A stretch of DNA of 64,000 nt from Phytohabitans maris (GCF_031085175.1 NZ_JAVHUY010000027.1:1-64000); one strand, 5' to 3'; shown: positions 34,954 to 44,665, counted from the first letter of the stretch. The notes: generated by a model not told the origin, from the sequence alone. Numbers and translations are program-made.

Positions 34954-35659
34954 CGCCCGGTTCGCCGGCGGTGAACTGGATCGTCTGGCGGGTCTGCCGG
35001 CCCGGCACGTTCGGCCCGCGCACGATGCCCATCGGCAGCACCACCCGGCCGAACGACGACTCCAGCAGGAGCGCGGTCGCGACGTACCAGGCGAGCACCG
35101 CCGAGGCGATGAAGAGCCAGGCACCGGCGGTACGCCACGGCGAGATGTCCGCGAGCTGCCCGATCGCCTGGCACGTCGCGCCAGCCGCCAGCGCGGTCAG
35201 CACCAGCGCGAAGCCGATGTTCCGCCCCAGCGCGGCCAGCGCACCGGACCAGGTGATCGCGGCCAGCGCGATGAACCAGTAGCCGAGCGCCACGAACGGC
35301 GTCGGTGGGGTCAGCACCCCGACCGCGACGAGCAGGAAGAGCAGTGCGTAGGCCAGCCAGAAGGCGCCCCAGATGCCGTGCATCGCCGTCGCGAGGCCGT
35401 CCCGTGCCCGGTAGGCCCACATCCCGGCGAGGAACTGCGCCAGCCCACCGGTGAAGGCGACGAACGGGAACAGGAAGTTGGGCGTACTCGTGCCGCCGTA
35501 CCAGCCGGCGAGGTTGGTCGCCACGACGAAGGTGGCGGCGGCGAAGCCGAACAGCCCCAGGATCGAGGGCGCGGCGACCGGCTGCAACGAGATCTGTGAA
35601 CGGTTGCGCCAGAACTCGAACTCGCCGTTGTGCGACATCGGCTGAGCGAAGTGTGACAT
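34937..35659 (-). CDS. Acetate uptake transporter, GPR1/FUN34/YaaH (SatP) family
   Basis: A 240-residue protein with six predicted helices. The PSILGLFGFAAATFVVA segment resembles the NPAPLGL-type family signature, and HGIWGAFWLAYALLF is also typical. These channels take up acetate or succinate. The ATG at 35659 follows GGGGGAGCTCCA. It is divergent from the FUSC gene across about 150 bases where I see no operator. Confidence 0.88.
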   Translation of the reverse strand: MSHFAQPMSHNGEFEFWRNRSQISLQPVAAPSILGLFGFAAATFVVATNLAGWYGGTSTPNFLFPFVAFTGGLAQFLAGMWAYRARDGLATAMHGIWGAFWLAYALLFLLVAVGVLTPPTPFVALGYWFIALAAITWSGALAALGRNIGFALVLTALAAGATCQAIGQLADISPWRTAGAWLFIASAVLAWYVATALLLESSFGRVVLPMGIVRGPNVPGRQTRQTIQFTAGEPGVKVGQ

Positions 35660-35810
35660 TGGAGCTCCCCCTTCCACAGGGCGGGCAGTCCGTCGCTGGC
35701 TACCCCACCGGGGACGCCCTACACAACCGGTTACCGGACGGCAACAGCGCGTTTCGATGATCGGCGACGGGGTAAGCGCGCACGGTGGAACCGACCCGGG
35801 CCGAGGCCGG

Positions 35811-38009
35811 ATGCCGCGACTGACCTCGCCCCTCGCCTGGGTGCGTCGCCGCGATCCCGCACTGGTCGGCATCCGGCGGGCGGCGCGGGTGACGCTGGTC
35901 GCCTGTCTCGGCTTCTACGCCTGCCGGTACGGGCTGGACAACCCCACCATGGCCACGTACGCGCTGTTCGGCGCGGTGGCGATGGGCGTCCTCGCCCAGG
36001 TTCCCGGCACCCCGCTCCAGCGCGGGCGCACCCTGCTGGCCGTGCTGCCGGTCGGGTACGCGCTGGTGACGGCGGGAACGCTGCTGTCGGTGACGACCTG
36101 GTCCGCCGCGGCGGGCATGCTCACGTTCGGCTTTCTGGTCAGCTACGCCGGTGTCGGCGGCCCCCGCCTGGTCGGCTTGGCCAACGGCGTCCAGCTGCTG
36201 TACATCCTGCCCTGCTTCCCGCCGTACGATCCGGGCTCGCTCGGGTACCGGCTGGCCGGACTGACCATAGCGGTGCTGCTGCTGGCGGCGGCCGAGCTCG
36301 TGCTCTGGCCGGACCCCGCCCCGGTGCCGTACCCGGTGCTGCTCGCCGGCGCGCTGACCGCGGTCGCCGGCTGCCAGGAGGGGCTGGCCGGCGCGTACGA
36401 CGGCGACCCGGACGGCCGGGACCGCACCGGCCGGCGCCTGCCCGGGGCCACCGAGGCGGCGGAGGCGATCCGGCCGTCGCGGCTGTCACCGGCGCAGCGG
36501 CCGGCGTCCGCCGGGCGGCGGGACCGGGCGCTGAGCCACGCGGGCGGGCTGGCCCGGCTGGCGCTGGGCCGCACGGTCGACCTCTACCAGGAGGCCGGTC
36601 GACCGGCGCTGAGCGGCGACGCGGTGGCGGACCTGCTGCGGCAGACCTCCTCGACGACCCGGGCCGCGGCCGCCTGGCTGGGCGGCGACGGCCCGCCACC
36701 CGACGACACCCGGATCACCCGCGCGGTCGAGACCTTCCGGCGGGCACGCCTCCAGGCGCCGCCCGGCCGGGTCGACCCGGACCGGCTCCGCGCCGGCTCG
36801 CTCGCCCTCGGCCTCGCCGAGTGGACCACCGAACTGGCGAGCGCCGTCCGGGTCGCCGCCAAGGCGCCCATCCGCCCCGACCCCACTCCCCCACCAGCCC
36901 GGCCAGAGCCCCTCTGGTACGCCGACCAACCCGCCGCCCAGCTGTGGTGGCGCCGCTTCCGGGACCACCTGACCCCGCGCTCGGTCTACTTCCAGGGCGC
37001 CCTGCGGCTCGCGCTCGCCCTCACCGGGGCCCGCGTGCTGGCCGGCGTCCTGGACCTCTCGCACGGGTTCTGGGTCCTGCTGGCCACGCTCACCGTGCTG
37101 CGTACCTCGGCGCTCGGCACCCGCTCGACGCTCCGCCCCGCCCTGGTCGGCACGGTCGTCGGCTCGGTGCTGGCCGGGGCACTGCTGCTGGCCGGCGCCG
37201 ACCCCCGGGTGTACGAGGTGGCGCTGCCGATCCTCATGCTGGTCGGCTTCTCGGCCGGCCCACTGCTCGGCGTCGGCTGGGGGCAGGCCCTCTTCACGCT
37301 GGTCATCTCCCTCGTCTTCGCCCAGCTCGCCCCGGTCAACTGGCAGCTGGCCGAGACCCGGGTCGTCGACGTCGCCGTCGGCGCCACCGTCGGCGTCCTG
37401 ATCGGGCTGCTCGCCTGGCCCCGCGGCGGCACCGGGGAGCTGCACCGCACCGCGGGCCAGTTCCTGCACGCCAGCGGCGCCGCGGTGCGCCAGAGCGTCG
37501 CCGTGCTCGCCGCCGGCGCCGCGCCCGGGGCGGCACTGCCCCAGGCCCGGCGGCAGGGCCAGCTGGCCACGGCCTCCTACGCGCAGTACCAGACCGAGCC
37601 GCACGGTCCGTCCAAGGTGGACTGGCAAGCCACCCTGAACGCCGGGCACGACGCGATAGCCGGCGCCGACGCGATGCTGCGCTCCCACCCCACCGGACAG
37701 CGGCTCCCCGCCACCGGGCCGCTGACCGCGTACGCGGACGCGATCGCCGGCGAGTACGAACGGTTCGGGATGGCGCTGCGAAACCGCGACGGGGTACCCC
37801 GGGACCCGGTGCCCGCGGATCCCGGCCGGTGGCCCAACGGCAGCGGTCCCGACCTGTACCAGCTCGCCGACCTGCGGACCTGGCTCACCGCGCTGGCCGC
37901 CGCGCTGGCCAGGATCACCACGCCCGCCACCCCGCGAGCGGCCGCGGCGCCCGCCGACCGCCGGCCTTCCCCGCTGTCCCAGGCGGACCCGCGCGACCTG
38001 CGCCGCTGA
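35811..38009 (+). CDS. FUSC family membrane protein
   Basis: A 732-residue inner-membrane protein with two clusters of helices, about residues 20-160 and 395-540, separated and followed by large cytoplasmic regions. This is the two-block layout of FUSC/aromatic acid exporter (AaeB-like) proteins. The ATG at 35811 has GAGG four bases before it; an ATG at 35757 would add 18 residues but lacks a ribosome site. The transported compound is unknown. A hairpin repeat follows 21 bases after the stop and may terminate it. Confidence 0.8.
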   Translation: MPRLTSPLAWVRRRDPALVGIRRAARVTLVACLGFYACRYGLDNPTMATYALFGAVAMGVLAQVPGTPLQRGRTLLAVLPVGYALVTAGTLLSVTTWSAAAGMLTFGFLVSYAGVGGPRLVGLANGVQLLYILPCFPPYDPGSLGYRLAGLTIAVLLLAAAELVLWPDPAPVPYPVLLAGALTAVAGCQEGLAGAYDGDPDGRDRTGRRLPGATEAAEAIRPSRLSPAQRPASAGRRDRALSHAGGLARLALGRTVDLYQEAGRPALSGDAVADLLRQTSSTTRAAAAWLGGDGPPPDDTRITRAVETFRRARLQAPPGRVDPDRLRAGSLALGLAEWTTELASAVRVAAKAPIRPDPTPPPARPEPLWYADQPAAQLWWRRFRDHLTPRSVYFQGALRLALALTGARVLAGVLDLSHGFWVLLATLTVLRTSALGTRSTLRPALVGTVVGSVLAGALLLAGADPRVYEVALPILMLVGFSAGPLLGVGWGQALFTLVISLVFAQLAPVNWQLAETRVVDVAVGATVGVLIGLLAWPRGGTGELHRTAGQFLHASGAAVRQSVAVLAAGAAPGAALPQARRQGQLATASYAQYQTEPHGPSKVDWQATLNAGHDAIAGADAMLRSHPTGQRLPATGPLTAYADAIAGEYERFGMALRNRDGVPRDPVPADPGRWPNGSGPDLYQLADLRTWLTALAAALARITTPATPRAAAAPADRRPSPLSQADPRDLRR

Positions 38010-38030
38010 CCGCCGGCTCCGGCGCCGCCC

Positions 38031-38084
38031 GTGATCGAAGCTCCCCCCAAGTCGCTAGAACGACGTGAAGGGAGCTTCGATCAC
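38031..38084. repeat. Hairpin repeat, copy 1
   Basis: GTGATCGAAGCTCCC (38031-38045) pairs perfectly with 38070-38084 around a 24-base loop containing AGAACGACGTGA. A related element in inverse orientation is at 40310. It may be a terminator for the FUSC gene or a dispersed REP-like element. The rest of 38010-38242 has no other feature apart from the PBP promoter it must hold. Confidence 0.8.
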
Positions 38085-38242
38085 GCAGCGCGGGGAGCCG
38101 GACATCGGCGCCGAACGGGTGCCGATCCACGCGCCCGGGTCGTGCGGACCGCGTACCGGATGAAGAGCACGCGCCGGCCGCCGCGAGCAAGTCCGCCGCG
38201 GGCACAAGGTTTACTTCTCCCCTTCACGGCAAGTCTTGGCGG

Positions 38243-40312
38243 GTGTGTGTCCGGTCTCTGCGGCCCAGGCCCCTGAGCCTGCTCGTCTCCAGCCTGATCG
38301 CCGGCGTGGCCCTTGCCGTGGCCGGTTTCCCAGCCAGCGTCGTGGTGGCGTTGACCGCCAAGTCCGCCAGCGACGCCTATCTGGACCTCCCCAGTGACCT
38401 GGAGACGCCACCGCCACCCCAGCGCTCGTACCTCTACGCCAACGACGGCAAGACCCTGATCGCCACCTTCTACGACGTCAACCGCCAGGAAGTGCCGCTG
38501 AACAAGGTGGCACCGGCCGCGCGTGACGCGATCGTGGCGGCGGAGGACGCCCGCTTCTTCGAGCACGGCGGTGTGGACATGCGCAGCGTCATCCGCGCGT
38601 TCGTGGCCAACGGCACGGACGGGGAGGTCGAGCAGGGCGCCTCGACGCTGACGATGCAGTACGTGCGGAACGTGCTCAAGACCAATCCCAACCTGAGCCC
38701 GCAGGAACGCCAGGACGCCACCGACGACACCGCCCGCCGCAAGCTCCAGGAGATGCGGTACGCGGCCGCGCTCGAACGGAAGCTCTCCAAGGAGGAGATC
38801 CTCAACCGCTACCTCAACATCTCCTACTTCGGCGCCGGCGCGTACGGGATCGCGGCGGCGAGCGAGCGGTACTTCGGCAAGGCGCCGGCGAAGCTGACGC
38901 TGGCCGAGGCCGCCCTGCTCGCCGGGCTGGTGCAGTCGCCGGACAGCGACAGCCCGATCGGCGGCGACAAGGCCCGGGCCCTGGAGCGACGGGGCTACGT
39001 GCTGGACTCGATGGCCCGCACCGGGAAGATCACCGCCGCCCAGGCCGCCAAGGCGAAGGCCGAGCCGCTGCGCCTCAAGCCGACCAGGCTGCCCAGCGGC
39101 TGCGTCGCCGCGCGGCAGGACACGTGGGGCTTCTTCTGCGACTACGTGCGGCAGTGGTGGATGGGCCAGCCGGAGTTCGGCCCCAGCCCGCAGCAGCGGG
39201 AGCGCGACCTGTTCGAGGGCGGGTACCGGATCGTCAGCTCACTCGACCCGGAAACCCAGAAGGTCGCCCAGAACGAGGTGCTGAGCGTGTACGGGTACGG
39301 CAACGACCGGGCCGCCCCGATGGCCGTCGTGCAGCCGGGCACCGGGCGGGTGCTGGCGATGGCGGTCAACCGCCACTACAGCCTCAAGGACACCACCAAC
39401 CAGCTCGTCGCCGGCGGCGGGTCGATCGTGGGGTACCAGGCGGGTTCGACGTTCAAGATGTTCACCATGCTGGCCGCGCTGGAGTCCGGGCGAAACCTGG
39501 CCACCGGCTTCAACGCGCCGGGCCGCTTCATGTCCAAGTACCCCGGCGGTGGCGAGGCCGGCTGCGGCAACAAGTGGTGCCCACGCAACGCCACCCCGTC
39601 CTGGATGAACGGCTACCGTACTATGTGGAACGGCTTCGGGCGTTCGGTCAACACGTATTTCGTCTGGCTGGAGCAGCAGGTCGGCGCCGACAAGGTGGTC
39701 CAGATGGCGCAGCGGCTGGGCATCACGTTCCGCGCGGAGAGCGACGCGAAGCTCGCGAAGAACCAGGCGGCCCGGTGGGGCGCGTTCACGCTCGGCGTCT
39801 CGGCGACCATGCCGCTCGACCTGGCCAACGCGTACGCGACGGTGGCCGCCGAGGGCGTGCACTGCCAGCCCACACCGGTCTTGTCCATCATCGGCCCGTC
39901 CGGCGACCGGCTGCCGGTCAGCAATCCCAAGTGCCAACGGGTGCTGAGGCCGGAGGTGGCCCGCGCGGCCACCGACGCGGCCCGCTGCCCGGTGGGTGAC
40001 CAGTCCGCGTACGGCCGCTGCGACGGCGGCACCGCCGACGAGGTCGCCGGAATCCTCGGCGGCCGGCAGGTGGCGGGCAAGACGGGCACCTCCGAGTTCG
40101 ACTCGACCGCGTCGTTCGTCGGCTACACCCCGCAGCTCGCGGTCGCCTCGATCGCCGCCAACCCGGACGATCCGCAGGACTACGTCGGCTCGGCGGTCCA
40201 GCAGAGCGTGGTCGCCGCGGTGGCGCAGACGATGGCCGCGACACTTTCCGGGTTTCCGAAGCAGAAGTTCAACCCGCCGGACGCCCGCATCGCCTTCGGG
40301 CGCCGCCGCTGA
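38243..40312 (+). CDS. Class A penicillin-binding protein (glycosyltransferase/transpeptidase)
   Basis: A 689-residue bifunctional peptidoglycan synthase. A single N-terminal anchor helix (about 10-38) precedes a GT51 domain with catalytic Glu101 in AAEDARFFEHGGVD and the QGASTLTMQYVRN motif. The transpeptidase domain has Ser402 in GSTFK, SVN at 468-470 and KTGTS at 613. The GTG at 38243 is the start; no strong ribosome site is visible. Its stop codon lies in the arm of the second hairpin repeat. It is convergent with nrdAB. Confidence 0.93.
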   Translation: MCVRSLRPRPLSLLVSSLIAGVALAVAGFPASVVVALTAKSASDAYLDLPSDLETPPPPQRSYLYANDGKTLIATFYDVNRQEVPLNKVAPAARDAIVAAEDARFFEHGGVDMRSVIRAFVANGTDGEVEQGASTLTMQYVRNVLKTNPNLSPQERQDATDDTARRKLQEMRYAAALERKLSKEEILNRYLNISYFGAGAYGIAAASERYFGKAPAKLTLAEAALLAGLVQSPDSDSPIGGDKARALERRGYVLDSMARTGKITAAQAAKAKAEPLRLKPTRLPSGCVAARQDTWGFFCDYVRQWWMGQPEFGPSPQQRERDLFEGGYRIVSSLDPETQKVAQNEVLSVYGYGNDRAAPMAVVQPGTGRVLAMAVNRHYSLKDTTNQLVAGGGSIVGYQAGSTFKMFTMLAALESGRNLATGFNAPGRFMSKYPGGGEAGCGNKWCPRNATPSWMNGYRTMWNGFGRSVNTYFVWLEQQVGADKVVQMAQRLGITFRAESDAKLAKNQAARWGAFTLGVSATMPLDLANAYATVAAEGVHCQPTPVLSIIGPSGDRLPVSNPKCQRVLRPEVARAATDAARCPVGDQSAYGRCDGGTADEVAGILGGRQVAGKTGTSEFDSTASFVGYTPQLAVASIAANPDDPQDYVGSAVQQSVVAAVAQTMAATLSGFPKQKFNPPDARIAFGRRR

Positions 40313-40361
40313 TCGAAGCTCCCCTCACGTCGTTCTAACGGCATCAGGGGAGCTTCGATCA
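40310..40361. repeat. Hairpin repeat, copy 2 (inverse orientation), bidirectional terminator
   Basis: TGATCGAAGCTCCCCT (40310-40325) pairs perfectly over 16 bases with 40346-40361. Arms and loop (TCACGTCGTTCT) are the reverse complement of features in copy 1. It separates the convergent PBP and nrdB genes, so it probably terminates both transcripts. Confidence 0.8.
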
Positions 40362-40374
40362 CGGGCGGGAGCGG

Positions 40375-41370
40375 TCAGAAGTCGTCGTCGAAGCTGACCG
40401 TGCCGGTGACCCCGACCTGGTAGGCCGAGACGCGGCGTTCGAAGAAGTTGGAGAGCTCCTGCACGTCCTGCAGCTCCATGAACGCGAACGGGTTCTTGCT
40501 CCCGTAGATCGGCGCGATGCCGAGCATGGCCAGCCGGCGGTCGGCGACGTGCTCCAGGTACGCGCGCATGTCGGCCAGGGACATGCCGGGCACGCCCTGC
40601 CCGAGCAGGTCCTCGGCGAACTGCGCCTCGCACTCGACCGCCTCGGCCAGCATCCGCGTGACCTGTTGCTCCATCTCGGCGTCGAAGAGGTCCGGCTCCT
40701 CGCGGCGCACCGTCTCCACCACGTCGAACGCGAACGCCATGTGCATCGACTCGTCGCGGAACACCCAGTTGGTGCCGGAGGCGAGGCCGTGCAGCAGCCC
40801 GCGCGAGCGCAGGAAGTACACGTACGCGAAGGCGCCGTAGAAGAACAGCCCCTCGATGCAGGCGGCGAAGCAGATGAGGTTGAGCAGGAACGCCCGCCGG
40901 TCGTCCCGTGTGGACAGTTGCCGGAGGTCGAAGACGGAGTCGATCCACCTGAAGCAGAACTCGGCCTTGCGGGCGATCGACGGGATGTTCTCCACCGCCG
41001 CGAACGCCTCGAACCGCTCCTTCTCGTCCGGCACGTACGTGTCCAGCAGGTTCAGGTAGAACTGGACGTGCACGGCCTCCTCGAACAGCTGCCGCGACAG
41101 GTAGAGGCGCCCCTCCGGCGAGTTCACGTGCTGGTACAGGTTGAGCACCAGGTTGTTGGCGACGATGGTGTCGCCGGTGGCGAAGAACGCGACCAGCCGG
41201 CTGACCAGGTGCTGCTCGGCGGGTGAGAGCCGGGCCAGGTCGGCGAGGTCGGAGTGCAGGTCGACCTCCTCGACCGTCCAGGTGTTCTTGATGGCGTCCT
41301 TGAACCGGTCGAAGAACCGCGGGTAGCGCATCGGCCGCAGGGTCAGGTCCATACCCGGGTCTAGCAACAT
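40375..41370 (-). CDS. nrdB: Ribonucleotide reductase class Ia, small subunit
   Basis: A 331-residue diiron-tyrosyl radical subunit. The ExxH motif EEAVHVQFY keeps the radical tyrosine four residues after the histidine, and later ligands appear in ACIEGLFFYG and RDESMHMAF. It supplies the radical to NrdA for dNTP synthesis. The ATG at 41370 overlaps the nrdA stop as TGATG; GTG codons at 41373 and 41379 are alternatives and 41373 has good spacing from GAGG. Expression follows the cobalamin riboswitch upstream of nrdA. Confidence 0.93.
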   Translation of the reverse strand: MLLDPGMDLTLRPMRYPRFFDRFKDAIKNTWTVEEVDLHSDLADLARLSPAEQHLVSRLVAFFATGDTIVANNLVLNLYQHVNSPEGRLYLSRQLFEEAVHVQFYLNLLDTYVPDEKERFEAFAAVENIPSIARKAEFCFRWIDSVFDLRQLSTRDDRRAFLLNLICFAACIEGLFFYGAFAYVYFLRSRGLLHGLASGTNWVFRDESMHMAFAFDVVETVRREEPDLFDAEMEQQVTRMLAEAVECEAQFAEDLLGQGVPGMSLADMRAYLEHVADRRLAMLGIAPIYGSKNPFAFMELQDVQELSNFFERRVSAYQVGVTGTVSFDDDF

Positions 41371-43670
41371 CACTGGCACGCCTCACAGGTCTCGGGGTTT
41401 TCCAGGGAGCAGGCCACGGCCTCGGTCGGGGCGACCACCGGGACGGTGGCCTGCTGGATCCGGGTCGCGGGCCGTGACCGCAGGTAGTACGTGGTCTTCA
41501 GCCCGGACTTCCAGGCGTGCAGGTACATCGAGGAGAGCTTGCCGATGGTCGGCGCGCTCATGAACAGGTTGAGCGACTGCGACTGGTCCACATAGGGCGC
41601 TCGCGCGGCGGCCAGGTCGATCAGCGCCCGCTGCGGCAGCTCCCAGGCGGTGCGAAACAGCTCGCGCACGTCGTCGGGGAGGTCGGCGATGCCCTGCACG
41701 GAACCCTCGGCCCGCTTGATCTGCTCGCGGATCGGGGCGGTCCAGAGGCCGCGCGCCTTCAGCTCCCGTACCAGATAGGTGTTGATCTGAAGGAACTCAC
41801 CCGACATCGTCTCGCGCTTGAACAGGTTGGAGACCTGCGGCTCGATGCACTCGTAGCAGCCGGCGATCGACGCGATCGTGGCGGTCGGCGCGATCGCCAC
41901 GAGCAGCGAGTTGCGCAGGCCGTGCGCGGCGACCCGCTCCCGCAGGGCGGCCCACCGTTCGGTCTGGGTGGGCTCGGCGCCCCACAGGTCCGGATGCAGG
42001 TCGCCGCCGGCCGCGCGGGTCCGCGGGTACGCCGGGTGCGCGCCATGCTCCCGCGCCAGTTCGGCGGAGGTCTCCAGCGCGGTCAGGAAGATCTCCTCCT
42101 GGACCGATGTGGACAGTTCCCGGGCCCGCTCCGAGTCGAACGGCAGCCGCAGCGTGAAGAACGCGTCCTGCAGCCCCATCAGCCCGAGCCCCACCGGCCG
42201 CCAGCGCGGGTTGGACGCGGCCGCCTGCGCGCTCGGGTAGTAGTTGAGGTCGATGACCCGGTCGAGGAAGAGCACCGCGGTCGCGACGGTCGCGCGCAGC
42301 TTCTCCCAGTCGACCCCCTCGGCGGTGACGTGCGCGCCGAGGTTGATCGAGCCGAGGTTGCAGACCGCGGTCTCGCCGTCGCTGTTGACCTCCAGGATCT
42401 CGGTGCAGAGGTTGGAGAGATGGATCGTGTTGCCGGGCGCGCCGGTCTGGTTGGAGAGGCGGTTCGACGCGTCCTTGAACGTCATCCACCCGTTGCCGGT
42501 CTGCGCCAGCGTGCGCATCATCCGGCCGTACAGGTCCCGGGCCTTGACCGTCTTGACGGCCTTCTTCTCCGCCGCCCGGTACGCCTCGTCGAACTCCTCG
42601 CCCCACAGGTCCGGCAGCTCCGGGGCGTCCGACGGGTCGACCAGCGACCACTCGCCGTCCGCCTCGACCCGGCGCATGAACTCGTCCGGGATCCAGTTGG
42701 CCAGGTTCAGGTTGTGCGTGCGCCGCGCCTCCTCGCCGGTGTTGTCCCGCAGCTCCAGAAACTCCTCGACGTCCGGGTGCCACGGTTCGAGGTAGACGCA
42801 GGCGGCGCCCTTGCGCCGGCCGCCCTGGTTGACCGCCGCCACGCCGGCGTCGAGCGTCTTGAGGAACGGCACGATGCCGTTCGACCTGCCGTTGGTGCCG
42901 CGGATGAGCGCGCCGCGGCCGCGGATCCGGGTCCAGGAGATGCCGATGCCACCGGAGAACTTCGACAGCCGCGCCACCTGGTGGTACCGCTCGTAGATCG
43001 AGTCCAGCTCGTCGCGGGGCGAGTCGACCAGGAAACACGAGGACATCTGGGTGTGCCGGGTGCCGGAGTTGAAGAGCGTGGGCGAACTCGGCAGGTACGC
43101 GAGGCTGGACATCAGGCGGTAGAAGCCGATCGCCTCGGCCGGTGTGCGGGACAGGCCGCAGGCCACGCGGAGCAGCCAGTACTGCGGTGTCTCCACCACC
43201 AGCCGGGTCTCGGGGTGCCGCAGCAGGTACCGGTCCGCGACGGTGCGCAGCCCGAAATACTCGAACCTCAGGTCGCCGGCCGGGTCGACGGCGTCGTCGA
43301 GCTTGCGCGCGTTGCGGGCCACGAACGCGGCCACCTCGTCGCCGATCAGGCCCAGCCCGTGCGCGTACCGGACACACTGGCTGAAGCTCGCGACCCCCTG
43401 GCCGCGCACCTCTTTGTCCACATAGGAGGCCAGCAGCCGGGCGGCCAGCTTCGAGTACTGCGGCTCCTCGCCGATCAGCTCGGCCGCGGTCTGGATCGAC
43501 AGCTTGTCCAGTTCGGACGTGGTGGCCCCGTCGTACAGCCCGCTGATCGTCTTGGTGGCGACCCGCAACGGGTCCACCTCGTCCAGGTCGGCGACCCACC
43601 GCTCGACCGCCCGGACAATCTTGTTGACGTCCACCGGCTCGGTGTCGCCGTTGCGCTTGCGGACCCGCAT
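41370..43670 (-). CDS. nrdA: Ribonucleotide reductase class Ia, large subunit
   Basis: A 766-residue catalytic subunit. An N-terminal ATP-cone (MRVRKRNGDTEPVDVNKIVRAVERW) gives allosteric activity control. Active-site residues appear in MSSCFLV, LSNLCTEIL (Asn, Cys, Glu) and TAVCNLGSIN, and the C-terminal CEACQ is the redox-shuttle cysteine pair. The ATG at 43670 follows GGAGGGGGAC. The cobalamin riboswitch upstream suggests this B12-independent enzyme is shut off when B12 permits a class II enzyme, as known in Streptomyces; no class II gene lies in this window. Confidence 0.95.
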   Translation of the reverse strand: MRVRKRNGDTEPVDVNKIVRAVERWVADLDEVDPLRVATKTISGLYDGATTSELDKLSIQTAAELIGEEPQYSKLAARLLASYVDKEVRGQGVASFSQCVRYAHGLGLIGDEVAAFVARNARKLDDAVDPAGDLRFEYFGLRTVADRYLLRHPETRLVVETPQYWLLRVACGLSRTPAEAIGFYRLMSSLAYLPSSPTLFNSGTRHTQMSSCFLVDSPRDELDSIYERYHQVARLSKFSGGIGISWTRIRGRGALIRGTNGRSNGIVPFLKTLDAGVAAVNQGGRRKGAACVYLEPWHPDVEEFLELRDNTGEEARRTHNLNLANWIPDEFMRRVEADGEWSLVDPSDAPELPDLWGEEFDEAYRAAEKKAVKTVKARDLYGRMMRTLAQTGNGWMTFKDASNRLSNQTGAPGNTIHLSNLCTEILEVNSDGETAVCNLGSINLGAHVTAEGVDWEKLRATVATAVLFLDRVIDLNYYPSAQAAASNPRWRPVGLGLMGLQDAFFTLRLPFDSERARELSTSVQEEIFLTALETSAELAREHGAHPAYPRTRAAGGDLHPDLWGAEPTQTERWAALRERVAAHGLRNSLLVAIAPTATIASIAGCYECIEPQVSNLFKRETMSGEFLQINTYLVRELKARGLWTAPIREQIKRAEGSVQGIADLPDDVRELFRTAWELPQRALIDLAAARAPYVDQSQSLNLFMSAPTIGKLSSMYLHAWKSGLKTTYYLRSRPATRIQQATVPVVAPTEAVACSLENPETCEACQ

Positions 43671-43802
43671 GTCCCCCTCCTCACGCCACGTGGAAGGTCG
43701 GCGGGCGCGCGGGGAGACGCCACCGGTCACGCCGCGCGGACCGGCCATGGCGTCGGCCGTCCCACGCGGCCTCCGACCGCCGCACGCCGGGCGGCGCGCG
43801 GC

Positions 43803-43990
43803 GCGCTGGCAGGTCTTCGGACTCGTGGGCGCGACCCGGAGGTCACCTACTGGCCGTCGCTTCCCAGACCCGCGGGCCCAGTGCTCTGTGACGGCGGTCG
43901 TTCCCACTCACCGCTGCGGGGCAGTCCCGGACTCGCACCGGGGTTCCCTCTTGCCTCGACCGCCCGCGAGGACGGCCGAACCAGCTGCGA
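43803..43990 (-). ncRNA. Cobalamin riboswitch in the nrdAB leader
   Basis: On the minus strand the leader contains AACCCCGGTGCGAGTCCGGG, then ACTGCCCCGCAGCGGTGA, GGGAAGCGACGG and the B12 box GAGTCCGAAGACCTGCCA (43807-43824), in the order of cobalamin riboswitches. It begins at the predicted transcript start and ends about 130 bases before nrdA. B12 binding should reduce nrdAB expression. Boundaries are approximate. Confidence 0.92.
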
Positions 43991-43997
43991 GCGACAC

Positions 43998-44026
43998 CAT
44001 ATATGGGTACGACCACGAAACACCAA
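43998..44026 (-). promoter_or_regulatory. nrdAB promoter
   Basis: On the minus strand TTGGTG (44021-44026), 17 bases, then TATATG (43998-44003), a good vegetative promoter placing the transcript start near 43990 at the 5' edge of the riboswitch. Confidence 0.65.
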
Positions 44027-44110
44027 CACCACATCATGTGTCGGCGTGTCGCGACGCGACCAGCCGTCGACGCGTACGACCACCGCGACGCCAGCGCGGT
44101 GACGCGACAC

Positions 44111-44665
44111 TCACACGGGACGCGGGGCGATCAGGTCGTCGGTGGCGAGGGCGATATCGGTGTACGGGACGGGAATGCTTTCCCCGTGGAGGTACTCCAC
44201 CCGCGTCCGGTAGCCCGTCGAGATGGGCCCGGTGTGCTCGTAGATCGCCTCCTGCGTGACCACCCAGTAGACCGGATAGCCAGCCTGACCGTAGAGCTTG
44301 GCCTTGACGTTGAGATCCTGGATCGTGGTCTCGTCGGCGACCTCGACCACGAGCAGCACGTCGGAGGCGTCCCAGACCGAAAGCCTCGACCCGACTGACC
44401 CGATCGGCTCCGCGCCGGCCCGACGCACCCAGCAGTCCGGGTCGGGAAGCGACTCCCCCGTCGGCAGGGTCGCGGTCGTCACCCGCACCCCAGATCGCGG
44501 CAGCAGCGCCAGAAGCTGGCCGACCGTGTCCCCGTGCCACGAGCCGATCACCACGGGCCAGATCTCCCCCTCGATGAGCTCCACCCGGTGATCGAAGGCG
44601 CCCGCTTCCGATGCACGCACGAACTCGCTCCGGCTCCATCGGTAGGCGAGAACGGGCTGGGTCAT
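44111..44665 (-). CDS. Uma2 family (DUF820) restriction-endonuclease-fold protein
   Basis: A 184-residue Uma2-type protein of the PD-(D/E)XK fold. The family core is visible as HRVELIEGEIW, the PDPDCWV segment, LLVVEVADETTIQDLNVKAKLYGQAGYPVYWVV and TPYTDI-like C-terminus. These proteins are abundant in cyanobacteria and actinobacteria and of unknown biological function; nuclease activity is presumed from the fold. Acidic and lysine active-site residues appear present. The ATG at 44665 is the start. It stands alone between the nrd riboswitch and the surface-protein operon. Confidence 0.85.
   Translation of the reverse strand: MTQPVLAYRWSRSEFVRASEAGAFDHRVELIEGEIWPVVIGSWHGDTVGQLLALLPRSGVRVTTATLPTGESLPDPDCWVRRAGAEPIGSVGSRLSVWDASDVLLVVEVADETTIQDLNVKAKLYGQAGYPVYWVVTQEAIYEHTGPISTGYRTRVEYLHGESIPVPYTDIALATDDLIAPRPV

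Noticed and set aside
32155-35124. A 989-codon minus-strand frame crossing four genes
   Set aside because: It spans opposite-strand genes and an intergenic region and shows no domain.
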